From contig JACGCK010000002.1 in assembly GCA_014925825.1 (NCBI GenBank), forward strand, positions 558,001-622,000: DNA of 64,000 bases, in the 5' to 3' direction. A program made the position numbers and the translations under genes. The notes below the pieces were generated by a model. The model worked only from the letters and a program-made list of their open reading frames with translations. It ran no database searches and was not told the origin of the DNA. Source of the DNA: Pholiota molesta. Taxonomy: Eukaryota > Basidiomycota > Agaricomycetes > Agaricales > Strophariaceae. Numbering within the stretch: position 1 is the first letter of the stretch; each line of letters begins with the position of its first letter. Shown here one piece after another: positions 48,562 through 61,126 of the stretch.

Positions 48562-48587
48562 ATGGAAACCGGGAAGGCCCCGCTCAA
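48562..48587 (+). repeat. Inverted repeat copy A (26 nt)
   Basis: Starts ATGGAAACCGGGAAGGCC and ends CGCTCAA. It matches copy B at 50008-50033 on the opposite strand with one C/T difference in 26 positions, which is far too long to be chance in a window this size. Confidence 0.8.
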
Positions 48588-49094
48588 ACAAAGGCGATCG
48601 GCATGTGCAGCCGGCCTTGCCGACAGCTTGCCGACCAGTTGATGTAAATAAAGACCCCGTGTCCACGTCGAAATAATTGATCTATTTTAATTTATACACA
48701 ACATCACGAATTAAGTGAAAATGCTTGAATGCTTGACTCAGCTTGAGCGTCTTTATGATAGCAGAATATTTTCAGAATGTATTAGATACTTATGTAGTGT
48801 TCCACGTTTGATTCCCAGTTTGAAGTAATAATTCTCAGTATGTACTCGAAAATTTGAAAACTAACTGAGAACATTCTAATTTCAGACGCTGAACTCACTA
48901 TTAGTCTATTCGTTATCGATGCCCACTGGCACTGCCCAGTATTTACTCGCGAAAGTGGGCGACATACCTGTCTATTCCGTGTGAACAGATTGACGACGCC
49001 TCGATGAAAGGCTAAAAATTGATGTTAGCACGCAATAAAAAATCGGCATGCGCTGCTGTGCGTCGTGGACATCTCCGAGTGCAGTGATCAATGG

Positions 49095-49800
49095 TTAATC
49101 CTCGACACCACGGTCCACAGGTGCTGGTCCACAAACCACCGCAGTGAGCATCTCCCCGGTGCAGGGACGCGGAGAGGGTGCCCGCTCCTCACGCGCCCCG
49201 CCTCGCTCCTCCGCTCCTTCCAATTGCCATCCCGCCCCAGCGCCCAGCCCGAACGGGAACCCGTCGTTGCCCGCGTCCTCGAACCCGCCATCGCCCGCGC
49301 CGTCGTCGGACGCGGTAGACGCGGACGTCGAGCTGCTGCCGCTGCTGCGCCGCCCCGACATGGCAGTGGCGGTCGACGCCGCATTTGGTGTTGTTGTGGA
49401 TGTCGGAGGCGGGGGCGTGGCGCCGTGAGGGGGAGAGGGACGAGACGGGCAAGGGACGAGGTGGTGACGGCATTGAACAACATGACGAGCTCGGCGTCGA
49501 TCCTCGGCCTGCCGCGCATGAGCATGAGGAGCATCATCACGAGGAGGTACGCAGGGGATGGGCTTGTGCAGTTATGGTAATGAAGGGCACTCACGCGCCG
49601 GCCATAATGCTATTCAGCATCTCGATGCCCTTTGTGTTGGCGGCATCACAGAAAACATATTCTCAAGGGTTCCAGTGGAATTTCACAAAGGAGCCGTATG
49701 CACTGCAGATATAAGTTATGACATCATTTTCATATGTTGAAAGTTTGATGAGGGGAAACAAACCTCTGATTTCCCAGATACTGAATCCAGTTGTCCTTCA
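49095..49800 (-). pseudogene. Possible minus-strand coding remnant in a GC-rich block
   Basis: On the minus strand, pieces look protein-like but sit in different frames. GIEMLNSIMAG lies near 49620. After an apparent intron come LLVMMLLMLMRGRPRIDAEL and VMLFNAVTT (about 49480-49550). Then, in a shifted frame, there is PTSTTTPNAASTATAMSGRR with a Ser/Gly/Asp-rich, Pro-ending tail to 49095. A hydrophobic LLVMMLLMLM segment suggests one membrane helix. I could not find a start codon or a continuous gene. The plus strand also has long open frames here, which is expected at this GC content. It could be a real membrane-protein gene with missing bases, or a remnant. Confidence 0.3.
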
Positions 49801-50007
49801 AGTTCTCCACTGAGATGCAGCGCGTCGCTGTTGTTCAAGTTCAAGTTCAAGTTGAGGCTTCCGTGTGTGAAGACGTCAGCACACGTGCACCTGATCTTAC
49901 ATAAGTTACAAGTAAAATATTCTGAATCTCAGTGAGAGAGGTGCTAAAGGTCTTTGTTTGCCAAGATCATTCGGCGAGGCCTGCCAGACGTGTTTGTCAA
50001 CAGCTTC

Positions 50008-50033
50008 TTGAGCGAGGCCTTCCCGGTTTCCAT
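50008..50033 (-). repeat. Inverted repeat copy B (26 nt)
   Basis: Reverse complement of copy A at 48562-48587 with one mismatch. The pair spans 1.47 kb, including the GC-rich block. Confidence 0.8.
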
Positions 50034-50288
50034 AGTTGTGACATGTGAACCATGGTAGTCACTCGTCACTTGCAAAGGTCGCGATTCGCGTCACCAGCTC
50101 ACCTTGAGCTCACCTTTCTCAAGATTGGTGGTGGCCAGCGCCAATCTGAAGCCCTCACGGTGTCAATGACTATAACGCACTTCCCTTCTAACCATCTGCA
50201 ACGTTTTAACACTCTTTCAATTTCAAGAAGGGGAGCTATCCGTTCTCGCTGTTGATTATACGGGACCGTGCCAGTATCGTCGCATATC

Positions 50289-51622
50289 ATGGAAAATGAA
50301 CTCATCCTCGTTTGGCAAGTGGTCAACGAATTGAGCGAGCAGTTGGCCCATAATCAAAAGCTTACGAATGCCTTGAAGACTCAAGCTGGATTGTTAAAGG
50401 TAAGGTGATCTGCTCACGCTCCATTGCTTATTTACTGACGGTTGTATATCGAAGGACCAAGCTACTCAGGCGACTGCTGGATTCGCTTTGCGTCGTGTCA
50501 ATGCGGATATTTCCAAAGGTAAATTTCAATCGAGCGCTTTGATTTTACTTCCAATTCCTATGCGCATCAAATAGAAACTTTCGAGTCTGAGCTCGAAAGA
50601 ACGAACGCAAAAATAATCATCGAAAACCAAACCCTCCTGTATGAAAACAAACAACTCGGTCTGCTCCTCAAAGAATACGAGAGCACGATGGATACAATCA
50701 TGTCCAAATTCCGGAACCATGCTGTATGTTCAGAAATGTCACGGCTTGAGCTCCCTACTGAACTTACATCTAGCTCGCTGCGCAACAGCACGAATTGAAT
50801 CTCACAAGGCATTATGAAGCACTCCTCCTTCCCCGCGATTCCCAGAATCATCCATCCGATCTTGTTGCGAACACCAACATGTCTCATTCACTTCAAAGAC
50901 TTTGCCATTACCTGCGTGGCCTCTTGAAAACTATGGCAGGGGAAACCTACGACCCATACCAGAATATTGACCTTGATTATGACGGCTTAGGCTTCGATGC
51001 GGTCGACCTACAAGAATTGACGAACCTCCTGGAATCATTAGATGAACACGGTGGAGGATACCCGGATAGTGAGGGCAGACAAGATTGGGCTACTGAGAGG
51101 GAATCCGAAATTTCACGGCTGGAGAAAGAAAATGAAGAGCTTCGCAAGATGCTGGGCATCGATGAAGCAAATATGAACGCACATGGCTTGACCGTGGATC
51201 CTGATCGAGTAGAGACCGGCCGCTTCTCGACGTTCCTATCAAACTCTCGAAGAGGACCTTCGGAACCTTACAATTCCAGATCTTCTTACTGGGAAAACAA
51301 CGGGCAGCAGCCTGGCGGCGGTGTTGGTGTTGGTGTTAGTGGAGGCCCAAGTGGAGGCGGAGGCGGAGTGCAGCAAAGAGTCATGGACTTGCAACCGGGA
51401 ATGCGTGCTGGTCCGCAAGCTCGAAGAACAGGTATCTTTGGAGCCGGTCAGCAGCGTGGAGGGTTTATGGGAGGTGTCGTTCGTGGGCCTCAGCCTTCTG
51501 TTAGCGTCGGCGGAACGCCTAATAACTCGGTGTGGGGGATCCAGCCTACAACACCGGTTCCGTTATCAGAACGGCCATGGCAGATTCCAGGAGGGTCATC
51601 TGGGTTGGATCTCAATCGATAG
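50289..51622 (+). CDS. SIKE/FGFR1OP2-family coiled-coil protein
   Basis: SIKE-family proteins are coiled-coil members of STRIPAK signalling complexes. ATG 50289 starts [20 protein letters not shown]. After introns at 50401-50456, about 50519-50574 and about 50725-50774, the central family block appears: [20 protein letters not shown] followed by [13 protein letters not shown], matching the SIKE pattern of ENK-L plus IMSKYR. A second coiled coil is [18 protein letters not shown], also typical. The C-terminus is Gly-rich ([19 protein letters not shown]) and ends with [16 protein letters not shown]. All joins are in frame and the gene appears intact. STRIPAK membership is inferred from the family. 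Confidence 0.8.
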
Positions 51623-51815
51623 TATTTGCTCTGCTCGGACTTCGTGTTTTCTTATTTACTTGGAATTGTACACTTTTATAATCATGTCCAATATTTTGCT
51701 TTCGAATGATATCATTACATGGTGGAGGGGGCCCAGTTACCAGAAGAGGCGCTGAATCCGGGACCGGAATTGATCTTCCGCTGTGTCGGAGTTGCTGGCC
51801 GAAGTCAGAACTATC

Positions 51816-53583
51816 ATGTCTTTCGATACCCTTCCCACTGAGCTGTACGACTCTATCTTCAGCCATATCCCCTCACCAGAACTACAACAAACTATACTAT
51901 CCGTGACCCGAGCGATTCCATATGCTTCAGTTCCCTTATACACCTCTTCCGAAGCATTCACCTGAAACGGGCAGAACAGGCTATTCTCCTGTACAGTCGT
52001 CTGCGACTTCGACATACATCGGACCCGGATGCGGATCCAGATAAAGCACTCGCCGCCGTTGCGGCCTTCGAGCAGACCGTAGGCTGGGTCAAAGAGTTCT
52101 CCATCGAAACATGGTCTGTGGATGCCGAGATTGTGATTAACCTGGTCCGCATCCTACCAAATCTCCGATCATTGACTATATGGATTGGACCTAACAACTT
52201 TGCACCAGAGCATCTGGAAAGGTTGCTCTCTAAACCTATGGAAAGTTTGGAATACTTAGCTCTGAGATTTCGACCTTAGTAAGTTACTTTTCTGTCACTT
52301 AAGCACCGCTGACATAGTCTAAATTCTAATTCATATACTCCTTGAATAGTGTCGAGAAAGCAACATATTATCAGTTTTTAAAGGTATTTCATTCTTCAGC
52401 CGATTTGGGTCGCCAATTTAAACTGATCATCTGGTCCAAGGGAGCTTATTTCGATTCTACGCTTACTGCTCTATCCTTGTGGCCAGCTAGTGGACTGCCG
52501 ATCCTTTCCATCGTCCAAGACCCACACAACGAAGAAAAAGCACAAAGGCAGGGGTTTGCGCAACCCCTTGTATTCTTTCGACTGGATTTGCCCAATCTTC
52601 TCAACTCCCCTGCTATTTCCTCAAGTCTCCAATTTCTAAGGCTTCGAATTCCGTCTCGGCCCGTCGTTAGATCGTTGTGTGCTACAGGTAGCACCGTGTA
52701 TGATCCTCATCGTTCAGTGAAGCTTCCGAAACTCAAATTTCTGGACCTCTCCACCTGCGGAATCCTTGACGCGGAAATTGACACAATCTTGGCTCGATTC
52801 ACCACATTGAAGCATATCATCTTAGATGGATGCTCCGTGCTGCGTGGAGATCTGCGTGAGGGGGAAGGGAATGCCTTGGGGAAAAGATGTGCACTGATTG
52901 GAGTCAGGAGAGCAAAGGACAGAGAAAAGGAGTTGAAGGCGTGGCTCGAGTCGAGAGTAATTTCTGATACAATGGGGAGCGATGGCGCGCCTGCTCTGGA
53001 CCAGGGTCCGAACCTTGCAGAAAGACGACCAAGGCCTGGGCGAAGAGGCTTGGCTACGGCCACCATTTCTTTTCGCACTCCCGAACATGTTGTACTACCT
53101 CTCAAATCCGCTGCTCCCCATAAGCAAAAGCGCATTAAGCAATCGACGAAGAAAATTCGCGTCCTACCTTCCCTCCCAACACTGTCATCTCTTTCCATTA
53201 CGTTGTCCTCGGGGATAAAACCAGAACGATACTCAGCGATTCGCGCCGAATTTGAAGAGGGGTGGCGGGAAGGTATCGCTCAGCTTGCGGTGACTAGAGG
53301 AAGGCTAAGGACAAGCGCTGGAAATGGAGTTCGAGTCATGCGTATATGCCCGGCAGACGATCCGACGGAGGATATAGAGGACGACCCCTTAGCAGAAGGG
53401 TTATATGGGTTAGAGGATGTGGATCAGAAAGATCCTGATGCTTTTGGAATGGTTGATGAAGCAGGTGGTTTTGCGGGTTTGGCTCCTCCCATTCTTTGTT
53501 TTGCGGGCCCTGGCCGAAATGATGCACATGAAATAAATTGTGGGCATTCGATAGGCTGGGAGGCCATGAGGGATGATATATGA
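51816..53583 (+). CDS. F-box/LRR-like protein
   Basis: ATG 51816 opens an F-box-like N-terminus (MSFDTLPTELYDSIFSHIPS). Next come FEQTVGWVKEFSIETWSVDA and leucine-rich repeat-like segments (VRILPNLRSLTIWIG, SLQFLRLRIPSRPVV, LPKLKFLDLSTCGILDAEID, FTTLKHIILDGC). Such proteins usually select substrates for SCF ubiquitin ligases. A basic linker and an acidic C-terminus (DDPTEDIEDDPLAEGLYGLE) follow. Introns: about 52277-52349 and 52383-52439. A frame break at CC 51943-51944 follows SVPLYT; after one added base the protein continues LFRSIHLKRAEQAILLYSRL. The gene lies 193 bp after the SIKE-family gene on the same strand. Confidence 0.75.
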
Positions 53584-53871
53584 TATTTTAATGCATAAAG
53601 TATCGTTGATAATGTAGTGTCCTATCATTCGTTCTTGTCTTTTGCTTTGTGTCGCGTCCGCATCTTGTTATCTTATCTTATCACTCCCAATGACCCGTCA
53701 TGACCTCACATCTTGCACAGGTCAATTGTTTACTGGCACTGCTTGGGGTTTTGTTTTTGTATCCATACTTCAATTCCGCAGCACTCCTACCAGAGAAACA
53801 CTTAAAAGTACAGCAAAGCAGAATACCAACATTTTTACTGCTTCAGCCAGACTTGAGCACAACTTGAGCAC

Positions 53872-55255
53872 ATGGCTTCCAACTCAAGGCCAGATAACAA
53901 CTCATCCGATAAACTCGCACCCGCCTCAAGTTCGCACTGGCCGAAACCCAAACTCACTGCACTTTTGCGTCTCAAATCATTCGGAGGCTCCTTCGTCAAT
54001 CACCGCCAGCCTCCTCCAGAAACTGTCTTTCCTCCGCCTTCCTGGGAACTGAGCGACGAACTCCTCGGGAAGACGGCGCATGCCAGAAGTTCACCCGCAC
54101 TTTTGGAATCCAACTTTGAAAGTCCAGCGCCAGAAACGCCAGAAGCGGTGCCGTTCGCGAGAAAGCTGAGAGCGCTTATCGAGTCTTTACCTATCTCTTT
54201 GCCTGGGCTATCGTCGTCTTCAACCCAACCCACGACTTTGGAACCTCAAGATCCGAAAGATGAAGGGAAAGAAGGTTCGCCAATTCCCCCAGGCATGGAT
54301 AAGGACTTGGTGCAAATGCTATCCTCTGAAGCAGTTATGAATGGGAGTTCTTCAATATCCGGGGACAGGAAGGGGAACGGGAAGGAAAGGCCCGATATAT
54401 GGAATATACTCGCTAGCCTGAAAAAAGGTGGTGGAAAAGCCGACAAACCGCGATCTAGTGCTGTCGAGGAAGATGAAGATGGCTTGATGATGTATGCACC
54501 CCTGGAACCCAAGGCCGATTCGCAACTCTCACTCGCCGACTCTGAAAGTATCCTTGAATACGTGGACGAACCCACAACTGCCGACGCCGCTCCGGGGAAG
54601 TCGACGGCGAACCCGGAAAAGACCAGCATCGAGAAACACATCTGGGTGCCTTCCACCACAGAGCTATCTATCCTGACCACATGGTGGGGGTACCGCCTGT
54701 ACCTTCCCCCTCCTGTCATGGCCAAACTAAACGGGACGTCCATGAAAGCCACTGCCCGCGCAGCCATGATTACCGCGGCGCTGAAATGGATCCTCGATAA
54801 AATACCTATCATGCTGGTCCCTATACAGTTCAGGCCGGCGGTTAAGATGCTGAAGCAACTCGGTCCGCTGGTGGGCTATGTCGGCGTGTTCATTGCCTGG
54901 AGCTGGGATCGCGTTCGCGCGTGCGATAAAGGTAAGCTAAATCTACAATACTGTGGCATCCTTATCTACAGTTCATCGGAGTTGGATATACACTGACCGT
55001 TTCTTGTTGCTGGTGCCTTTAGGCAACGGGATAATTCTCACTGCTACTTGGCTTTTGCCTGTGGCTTTGCTCCCGATGGCCTGGGATGCTGGTGACATTT
55101 ATGGTCCTCGTCCCCCACTTACATCGGAAGAAATAACGGCTGCAGCCGAGACGAAATCAGCCAGTTCCGATGACGGTGCTAAATCTACGGATAAGCATAA
55201 GAATCCAGAGAAGGGGAAGGAAAAGCAGAGAGGGAAATCTCTGTTCAGTTGGTAA
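53872..55255 (+). CDS. Unknown protein with C-terminal membrane region
   Basis: Not recognised. ATG 53872 starts MASNSRPDNNSSDKLAPASS. The first 250 residues are disordered, Ser/Pro/acidic (for example SSAVEEDEDGLMMYAPLEPK). Then a folded hydrophobic part follows: TELSILTTWWGYRLYLPPPV, ARAAMITAALKWILDKIPIM, PLVGYVGVFIAWSWDRVRAC and, after an intron (54932-55020), GIILTATWLLPVALLPMAWD. That suggests three or four membrane-associated helices. The tail is Lys/Glu-rich and ends KEKQRGKSLFSW. The frame is uninterrupted and splices cleanly, so the gene looks functional. The composition suggests an organelle membrane protein, but there is no presequence I would trust. Confidence 0.75.
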
Positions 55256-58200
55256 ATCTATTCAAGCATGTGAGTGTGGCGCGTAATTTCCTTCCATATC
55301 GTTCTGAGATGTCCAGTGTGCAGGTGAATTGCGATACCCTAATAAATCGCCTAATGCTTGTAGCTTACTCTCCGTTATCGGACCATTCGGACCTATGTAT
55401 TACTGAGGAACCTCTTCCTGTCATCATAAACTTCTCTTTGTATCTTTGTACATACGGACTTTATGGACTCTCCATGCCGTTATGAAAGTTGATGCAAGCA
55501 ACTTCTAAGTTCTAACTTCGTCATAATAATTACCTTGGAACTAAAGTTGGTCAACTCCATAAGGACATTTGTTTGGTATTGTACTTTGCTCTTCTGTACG
55601 ATCTTTGGTGCCGTATTTGCTCCTTTATCGGAGGAAATCTGTAACTAGAGCATTCGGGCGCTTCCCGCAAAGTTGCCTGCTATCGGTAGATAAGCAAAGA
55701 TGGCGTCGCAGGTTGATCGACTGCACTTCAAATGATCGTCCCACTCCAATAATCCTAATTAGGCATAAAGACTGCGAAAAGAGGAAATATCTGCTATGCC
55801 ACGTTTTTGATCATCGATCAGCACGGCCCTAGGCAGAACAGTCTGAAACAGCGTGCTTGTATTCGTGATCTGCAGTGATGCATATGGAAAGCGCAGATTA
55901 TGATCTACGGAGGTATCTGGGTTAAGACGAATACGGGTTGTTCCACCGCTGCAGTTGCGCTGTATTTTTGTGCACATAGCCTATGCGTTTGACATTGTGT
56001 GTCGGGCCATTATTAGCTGACGGTGGCACGCAGCTGGGAAATGGGGTCCTCCTCGATTGATTCCATTGGCATAGGGAGCATACGAGGCGCCACTCCAAAA
56101 ACGCAATCCGGGGTGAGTCACTCCGGCTACAAACATACATTCAGACTGACATACATAGCATCGTCGTATACATGGACACGTAAGTGCGTGCAGATGGAGC
56201 GACATTCGCGAAGCAGGCGTCTATCGGAAATCGCCCGCGCGAGGCGCCGGAAATAACTCCTGCGCACGCGGGCACACTGGCCACGCCCTGCCTTGAGGCG
56301 CACCGAACGCGCTGAGGGAGCGTATCCGGAGTAAGCGGTCCAGTAGTGGCGCCGCCCACCTGTGTGCGCGACGCGGACGAACAGGTCGGTATGTATTCCC
56401 GTTTGCGATGTCAGATTCACAGCGCAGGGTTGTGCACACGCGCTGTCACCCTTGGGCGGGGCGCCAGTGCGGTGGGTTTCCGCCACCACCCAGATAGCAT
56501 TTACTTATTATCCTATAGCAGATGTAAGTCGAGGGAATCGGAACGCGTCTACCTTTGGATGGGCGTTTTGTCACGCGCGGCAGTGGGTATGGGAAGAGGA
56601 ACGCACAGAAGAACGCACGTCGGTACCGCTGCACGCCACGGCCGGTGCTGGGTGCACGGCCAACGGCGCGGGCTCTCTCGCTGGCTGTTAGATAGTGGAC
56701 CAAAGAAGACACGGCAGCTCTCATGTGGCGATCAAGCAGCGTTGCGTGATGGGGACGCGCGGAGGAGATAAAGCCTGGAATAGGACGCCAGATGGATAGA
56801 TGGCAGAAGCCACTGAGAGCGCGATAATCACGTCTGTTGTTCTTTCCAGAACACGCTCGACATGGAGTAACAGAGATGTTTGATCGGCTTGAGCCTAGAG
56901 ATGGGGACACGGCCGAGATGAGATACGAAATGACGCCATAGTGCCGTAAACTGCGAGGCTATGAATAGGACTGTGAGTAGAGAAACCGGTCGGACGGGCG
57001 GCGGTCGAGGAGGCGCGCTTCAGTGGCGACAACACACGACTAGAATAACATGCTATCAACTAGTCTCGGCTTATCGTTCTCAGTGGACACGCCGTGCTGT
57101 TCGATCAGCCAATGTGCTTTGGGACGCAGTGCGTAGTCGATATCCAATGCCAGCGGAATGGGAAGGTTTAATGCCACTCGAGTCTCGCGCATTTCATCAT
57201 TCGTTTCGAACATCCCTATCAATGATACGGTGCTGTCTTGCTCTTCTCGGAAACCTAAATTGCACTGCTTGGATAAGTAGCATATCCGCATGCGTGCGCG
57301 CTTTCCCCTTTGAAATCATCGCAAGCGGAAATGACGCCCACTGCATCTTGGTAGGTTGAAATCAATCTCTTTAACTCCAAGGGACTTATTATTTCGACGC
57401 ATAAACATAGAGATGTCGACAGAAAACCACATACACAGATAGCTGGCTTGTTTGTTATCACTTCACGAAGATAAAGGATATGAACGTTGAGCTATTTCGG
57501 GGATACATAGCGTGAGCGCACGTCTTGCTCTAGGTATTGAGACGGCTTTCCCCTTGGGCTAGGCATGAGATCAGATATATGGTTGTTATCTTGAAGCTTG
57601 GAAGACGTACGTGCGATTACTGTAACGATCGAGCATTAATAACATGGACTATGAAGATCTTTTGTGATGATAGTTCTTCTTACGTTTGTTTATCCCGCGG
57701 GCTGCGAGCGCAGGATAGCCAGGACAAAGCAGGGAATAAATGATGTAGTGAGAGGCATCAATCGATGTTTTAAATAAACGGATCGGTCACATACCTAGAA
57801 AGGGAGCAAACATATCTGAGGAATTAATGTGAGGATGTCGTAAATGTTCTTCATATGATATCTCATTCTTTTAATGGTTCGAGGCTGATAATGAGATGGT
57901 ATATCTGTATTGCTTCATATCAGTGGGTTCTGCGGTGAATGAAACCGCGTTGCGCATATATGAATTTAAGTTTAATGACGTCCCGGATTCCGGGCAGGGG
58001 TGGAATAGAGCCAGAAAGGAAAACCCAAACAAGCATTTTACAAGAGACACAACAATCAAACATGCTCAGACAGGGCGCTGGTCCAGATAAGGGGAATGGT
58101 AGCCACCTGAAAGCCGCAAAGACAAAGGGGGCCAGCCACCCTGCCCAAAGATGGCCATAGATGGGTGCAAGGATGGCAGTCATCCAACGTCGTGTTTCGT

Positions 58201-58617
58201 CATGTTTGTGAGATGGGCGCAACGGCATGCAGACGAAGGTCGCGCAGGACTGAGAAGTAGGACCGCATAACCGCATAGGGTGTGAAACAGAAACGATCAG
58301 AAACGGCTAGGATGGGGTGGGCGGCCTCGCGCGTCCGGTTAGATACGACTAGTGCGCGCTATTTTGGCGTTGCGCGACGCTAAGGAGACGGGGGTTGACG
58401 TGGATGGGGAATTCCGCGGAGGCAGGGGAGGAGGATTTAGGTTGTGGGTGGAAGGCATCCGGTGATTAGTCGGGCAAGCGTCCCGGGCGGACGGGAGGGG
58501 CCGGGATGCCGAGAAATGACCGGACGGAGGGTGATTGGCTGATAAGGGGCGGGGGTTGCCGGTGAGGTGCCAGCTCTCGTCTTACATATATCGCGCACCC
58601 TCCCCTTTCCCTCAACC
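55256..58617. other. 3.4-kb stretch without a supported gene
   Basis: The longest gap in the window. Frames of 60-154 codons overlap on both strands between 56100 and 57500, but none has introns, motifs or protein-like composition. The right end (58300-58617) is GC-rich and carries a TATATC stretch at about 58587, 30 bp before ATG 58618, which may serve as the promoter. Confidence 0.5.
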
Positions 58618-61126
58618 ATGCTCGCCATCCGCCCCCCGCCAGACATACAGCGCTCCCGCGGCCGCTCCCGCGTCGTCGCTCCCACCGCCCTCGCACGCCA
58701 GGCGTCCGACGAGCGCAGGTCCTCAGCCATCGTCGACGCCGTCCACCGCTCCTTTCTCGCCCGCCCGCCCCGCACCCCCGACACCGACCGCGACACCGTC
58801 CCCAGTCCCGCCCACTCGCCCGCAGGAGCCCCGTCGACCCGTCTGCCCACGCCTCGTCGTCGTCCCGCCCCTTTGGCTACCATTCACAGCACTCGTCCAG
58901 CTCGTCCCTCCAGAGCCTCCAGTCCGCGCCCAGCACCTCGCACGCGATACCCAATATTGCCGCACCCGTCCCCCTCAAGGCTGCATGCGCGCCGCCATTC
59001 ATGCGCTCCATTTCGCCCTCGCCCCCGAGTTCCGCGTCTATGTCCCCGACTACTACGATTCCCCACCCTCACCGCCCCGCTCTCTCGAGGACCAGGTCCA
59101 TGTCGCCTACGCTCTCGATGACATCCACCTTGCCAAGATTCTGCTGCTGCGCCTCAAGGGCATCGAGGTCACTTCGGACGATGATCCCCGAATAGCCGCG
59201 GTCCAGGACGAGGATTTTGACTTTTGCTTCGTGCCCAACGGCAGGCTCATGGACGAGCGTGACGAGAAGGCCATGCAGGAGATGCAGGCCCGTGAGATGG
59301 CCCTCATAGAGCAGAGGCGCCGCACCGAGAGGCTGAGGGACTGCGAGCGCAAGTGGGAGGAAGAGAAGAGGCGCATGCGAGAGGAACGCTTGGCAGTGGC
59401 CCAACGGCGAGAGAGGAAGCGCCAAAAGGAGGAGGCAGCGCGCCGGCGGGCGGTTGAGGAGGAGCAGCAGCATTTAGCAGAAGAGGAACGCCGGCGAGCA
59501 GCGCGGGAACGAGCGGCCATCGCTGAGATGCATCAAGCGGCCCGACGCTCGCCCAACCGCAAGATTGTGACCTACCGCTATGTCCAGGCGCCACCATCAC
59601 ACACCCACAAGCCGCACCAGTTTGTCTACGATTTCCCCGCCTATACATCATCTAGGCCAATGGCCAGCAGACCCCAGACGGCAGCATCCACTCCCGCCCC
59701 CCAACCGCCCACCTTCGACGATACCTGTACCGTGCCCTTCACAGATGTCCTCGCCAGTATGCAGGGCCCTCTCTTCCCACTCTCCCACGACGATCGTCTG
59801 CGCAGAAGAAGCAGTCCTTCCATATCAAAATCTAGGTCGAGAACACACAGTCAGACGAAGCGGCGCAAAGAAGCTCGCTTGCTCGAGGCTCTGCTTGTCG
59901 ATATCGAGTACAGTGAGGATGAACGCAGGAACCGCAAGGGCAAGCAGGCTGTCCACCCTCGCCGCATCTTTGCCCCATGTCTCGCCTGCTCTAGCGCCTG
60001 CTCATCAGCCTCTCCGTCACCCTTATCTGCATCGACCTCGTCAATACCCAGAACATCATCTTGGCTGTCTTTTCGTGGCAATGCATCGTTGTCTGCATCT
60101 TCTTCTACAACAGACCTGACCTCGCCTTCTTCATCACCCCTAACATCCTCCAAAGCAGCTTGGTTCATCCGTCCCAAATCAACTGCGTCCGATGTCATCT
60201 CGCCTCTACGTCACTCCTGTCAGCAGCGCACTCGTCTTAGCCCCATATCTTTATCAGATAGCCCTCTCTATATTGAATCTCCTCCACCTGCCCGATCAGA
60301 GCCTCTATCCCATCTAGGAAGGCAACGAAGCACAAGCACGGTCCGCACGGCGAGAGAGGGGGCAGGTATCTTGGTTCGCCGCATGTCCCAAATCGTGGGA
60401 CTTGCCAAGGGACTGCAGACTGCGTACGTGAACGTGGCGCTTTTCAATGTGTCGACATCATACGACGGCTTTGAGGACCGCGAGCCATCTGCATTTGCTA
60501 GGGCAAGCGAGGACGAGAATAGGTCGTCTGGGGACGAAGTAAGCCCAGTCGCCATTTTGGCCCCTAGAAGACGTGGGAGCAGGCCTAGACTTCGGCCAGC
60601 TGGTTATCGTGCCGCTGCGTGCGATGTCACCAAGTTTCTGGACCCTACGCTCAAGGTTGTCGCCTCGATCGCGGGAGCGATGGGTAGCGATGGCGTGCCG
60701 AACAACAGCAGCAACGTTGGCCGGTACATCCCACTCACTTCGCCAGTGAAGCTTACGGAGATGCCCCGGACGGTGCTGCCTGACCCTCTCCCATATCAAC
60801 TCGTTTTCAAGCCGGTGCCATCGCCCAGCCGCTCGCCATTCCGCTTCCACGCGCTGTCCGAGCTGCATACGATGTACCCGAGCTCAGCGCCGTCGCCGCC
60901 ACATATGACGGGCCAGGTCACCTGGCGCATTCGTAGTGTGGGCAATCCGGTGCACATGCGATTGAAGGCGCTGCACAATGTTGTGCGCAAGCGCGGGCTG
61001 ACGTGGGATGGCACCGGGCGGGAGACGGCGCTTGGGGGTGGGCGAGAAAGGGTGGTTGGGGTGGCGTATGAGAATTTGGGCAAGACGACGCTGAACCAGC
61101 GGACGTCTTCGCTAGTGGTGCAGTAG
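58618..61126 (+). CDS. Unknown Ser/Pro-rich protein with a central basic/acidic coiled coil
   Basis: Not recognised. ATG 58618 starts MLAIRPPPDIQRSRGRSRVV. A continuous 863-codon frame also runs from 58535, but its first 500 bp are a shadow. The better 5' frame begins at 58618, shifts at CC 58852-58853 and again at C4 59044-59047, and then joins PRSLEDQVHVAYALDDIHLA in the long frame. Each shift is repaired by one base. A helical block of about 110 residues (RREMRR-like, for example WEEEKRRMREERLAVAQRRE) forms a charged coiled coil around 59280-59540. A short block RKIVTYRYVQAPP follows, then Ser-rich disorder and a more ordered C-terminus (PSPPHMTGQVTWRIRSVGNP) ending at 61126. No introns are evident, which is unusual here. 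Confidence 0.7.

Larger units (their letters stand above)
48125..50288. other. 2.2-kb region with GC-rich island and inverted repeats
   Basis: Contains a GC-rich block (about 49090-49480) set in AT-rich flanks, the 26-nt inverted repeat pair listed separately, and a doubtful minus-strand coding remnant. Otherwise nothing gene-like. Confidence 0.5.

Noticed and set aside
56127..56910. Overlapping frames of 109-154 codons on both strands
   Set aside because: They overlap each other in opposite senses, have no introns or motifs, and look like Arg/His/Cys-rich random translations of GC-rich DNA.
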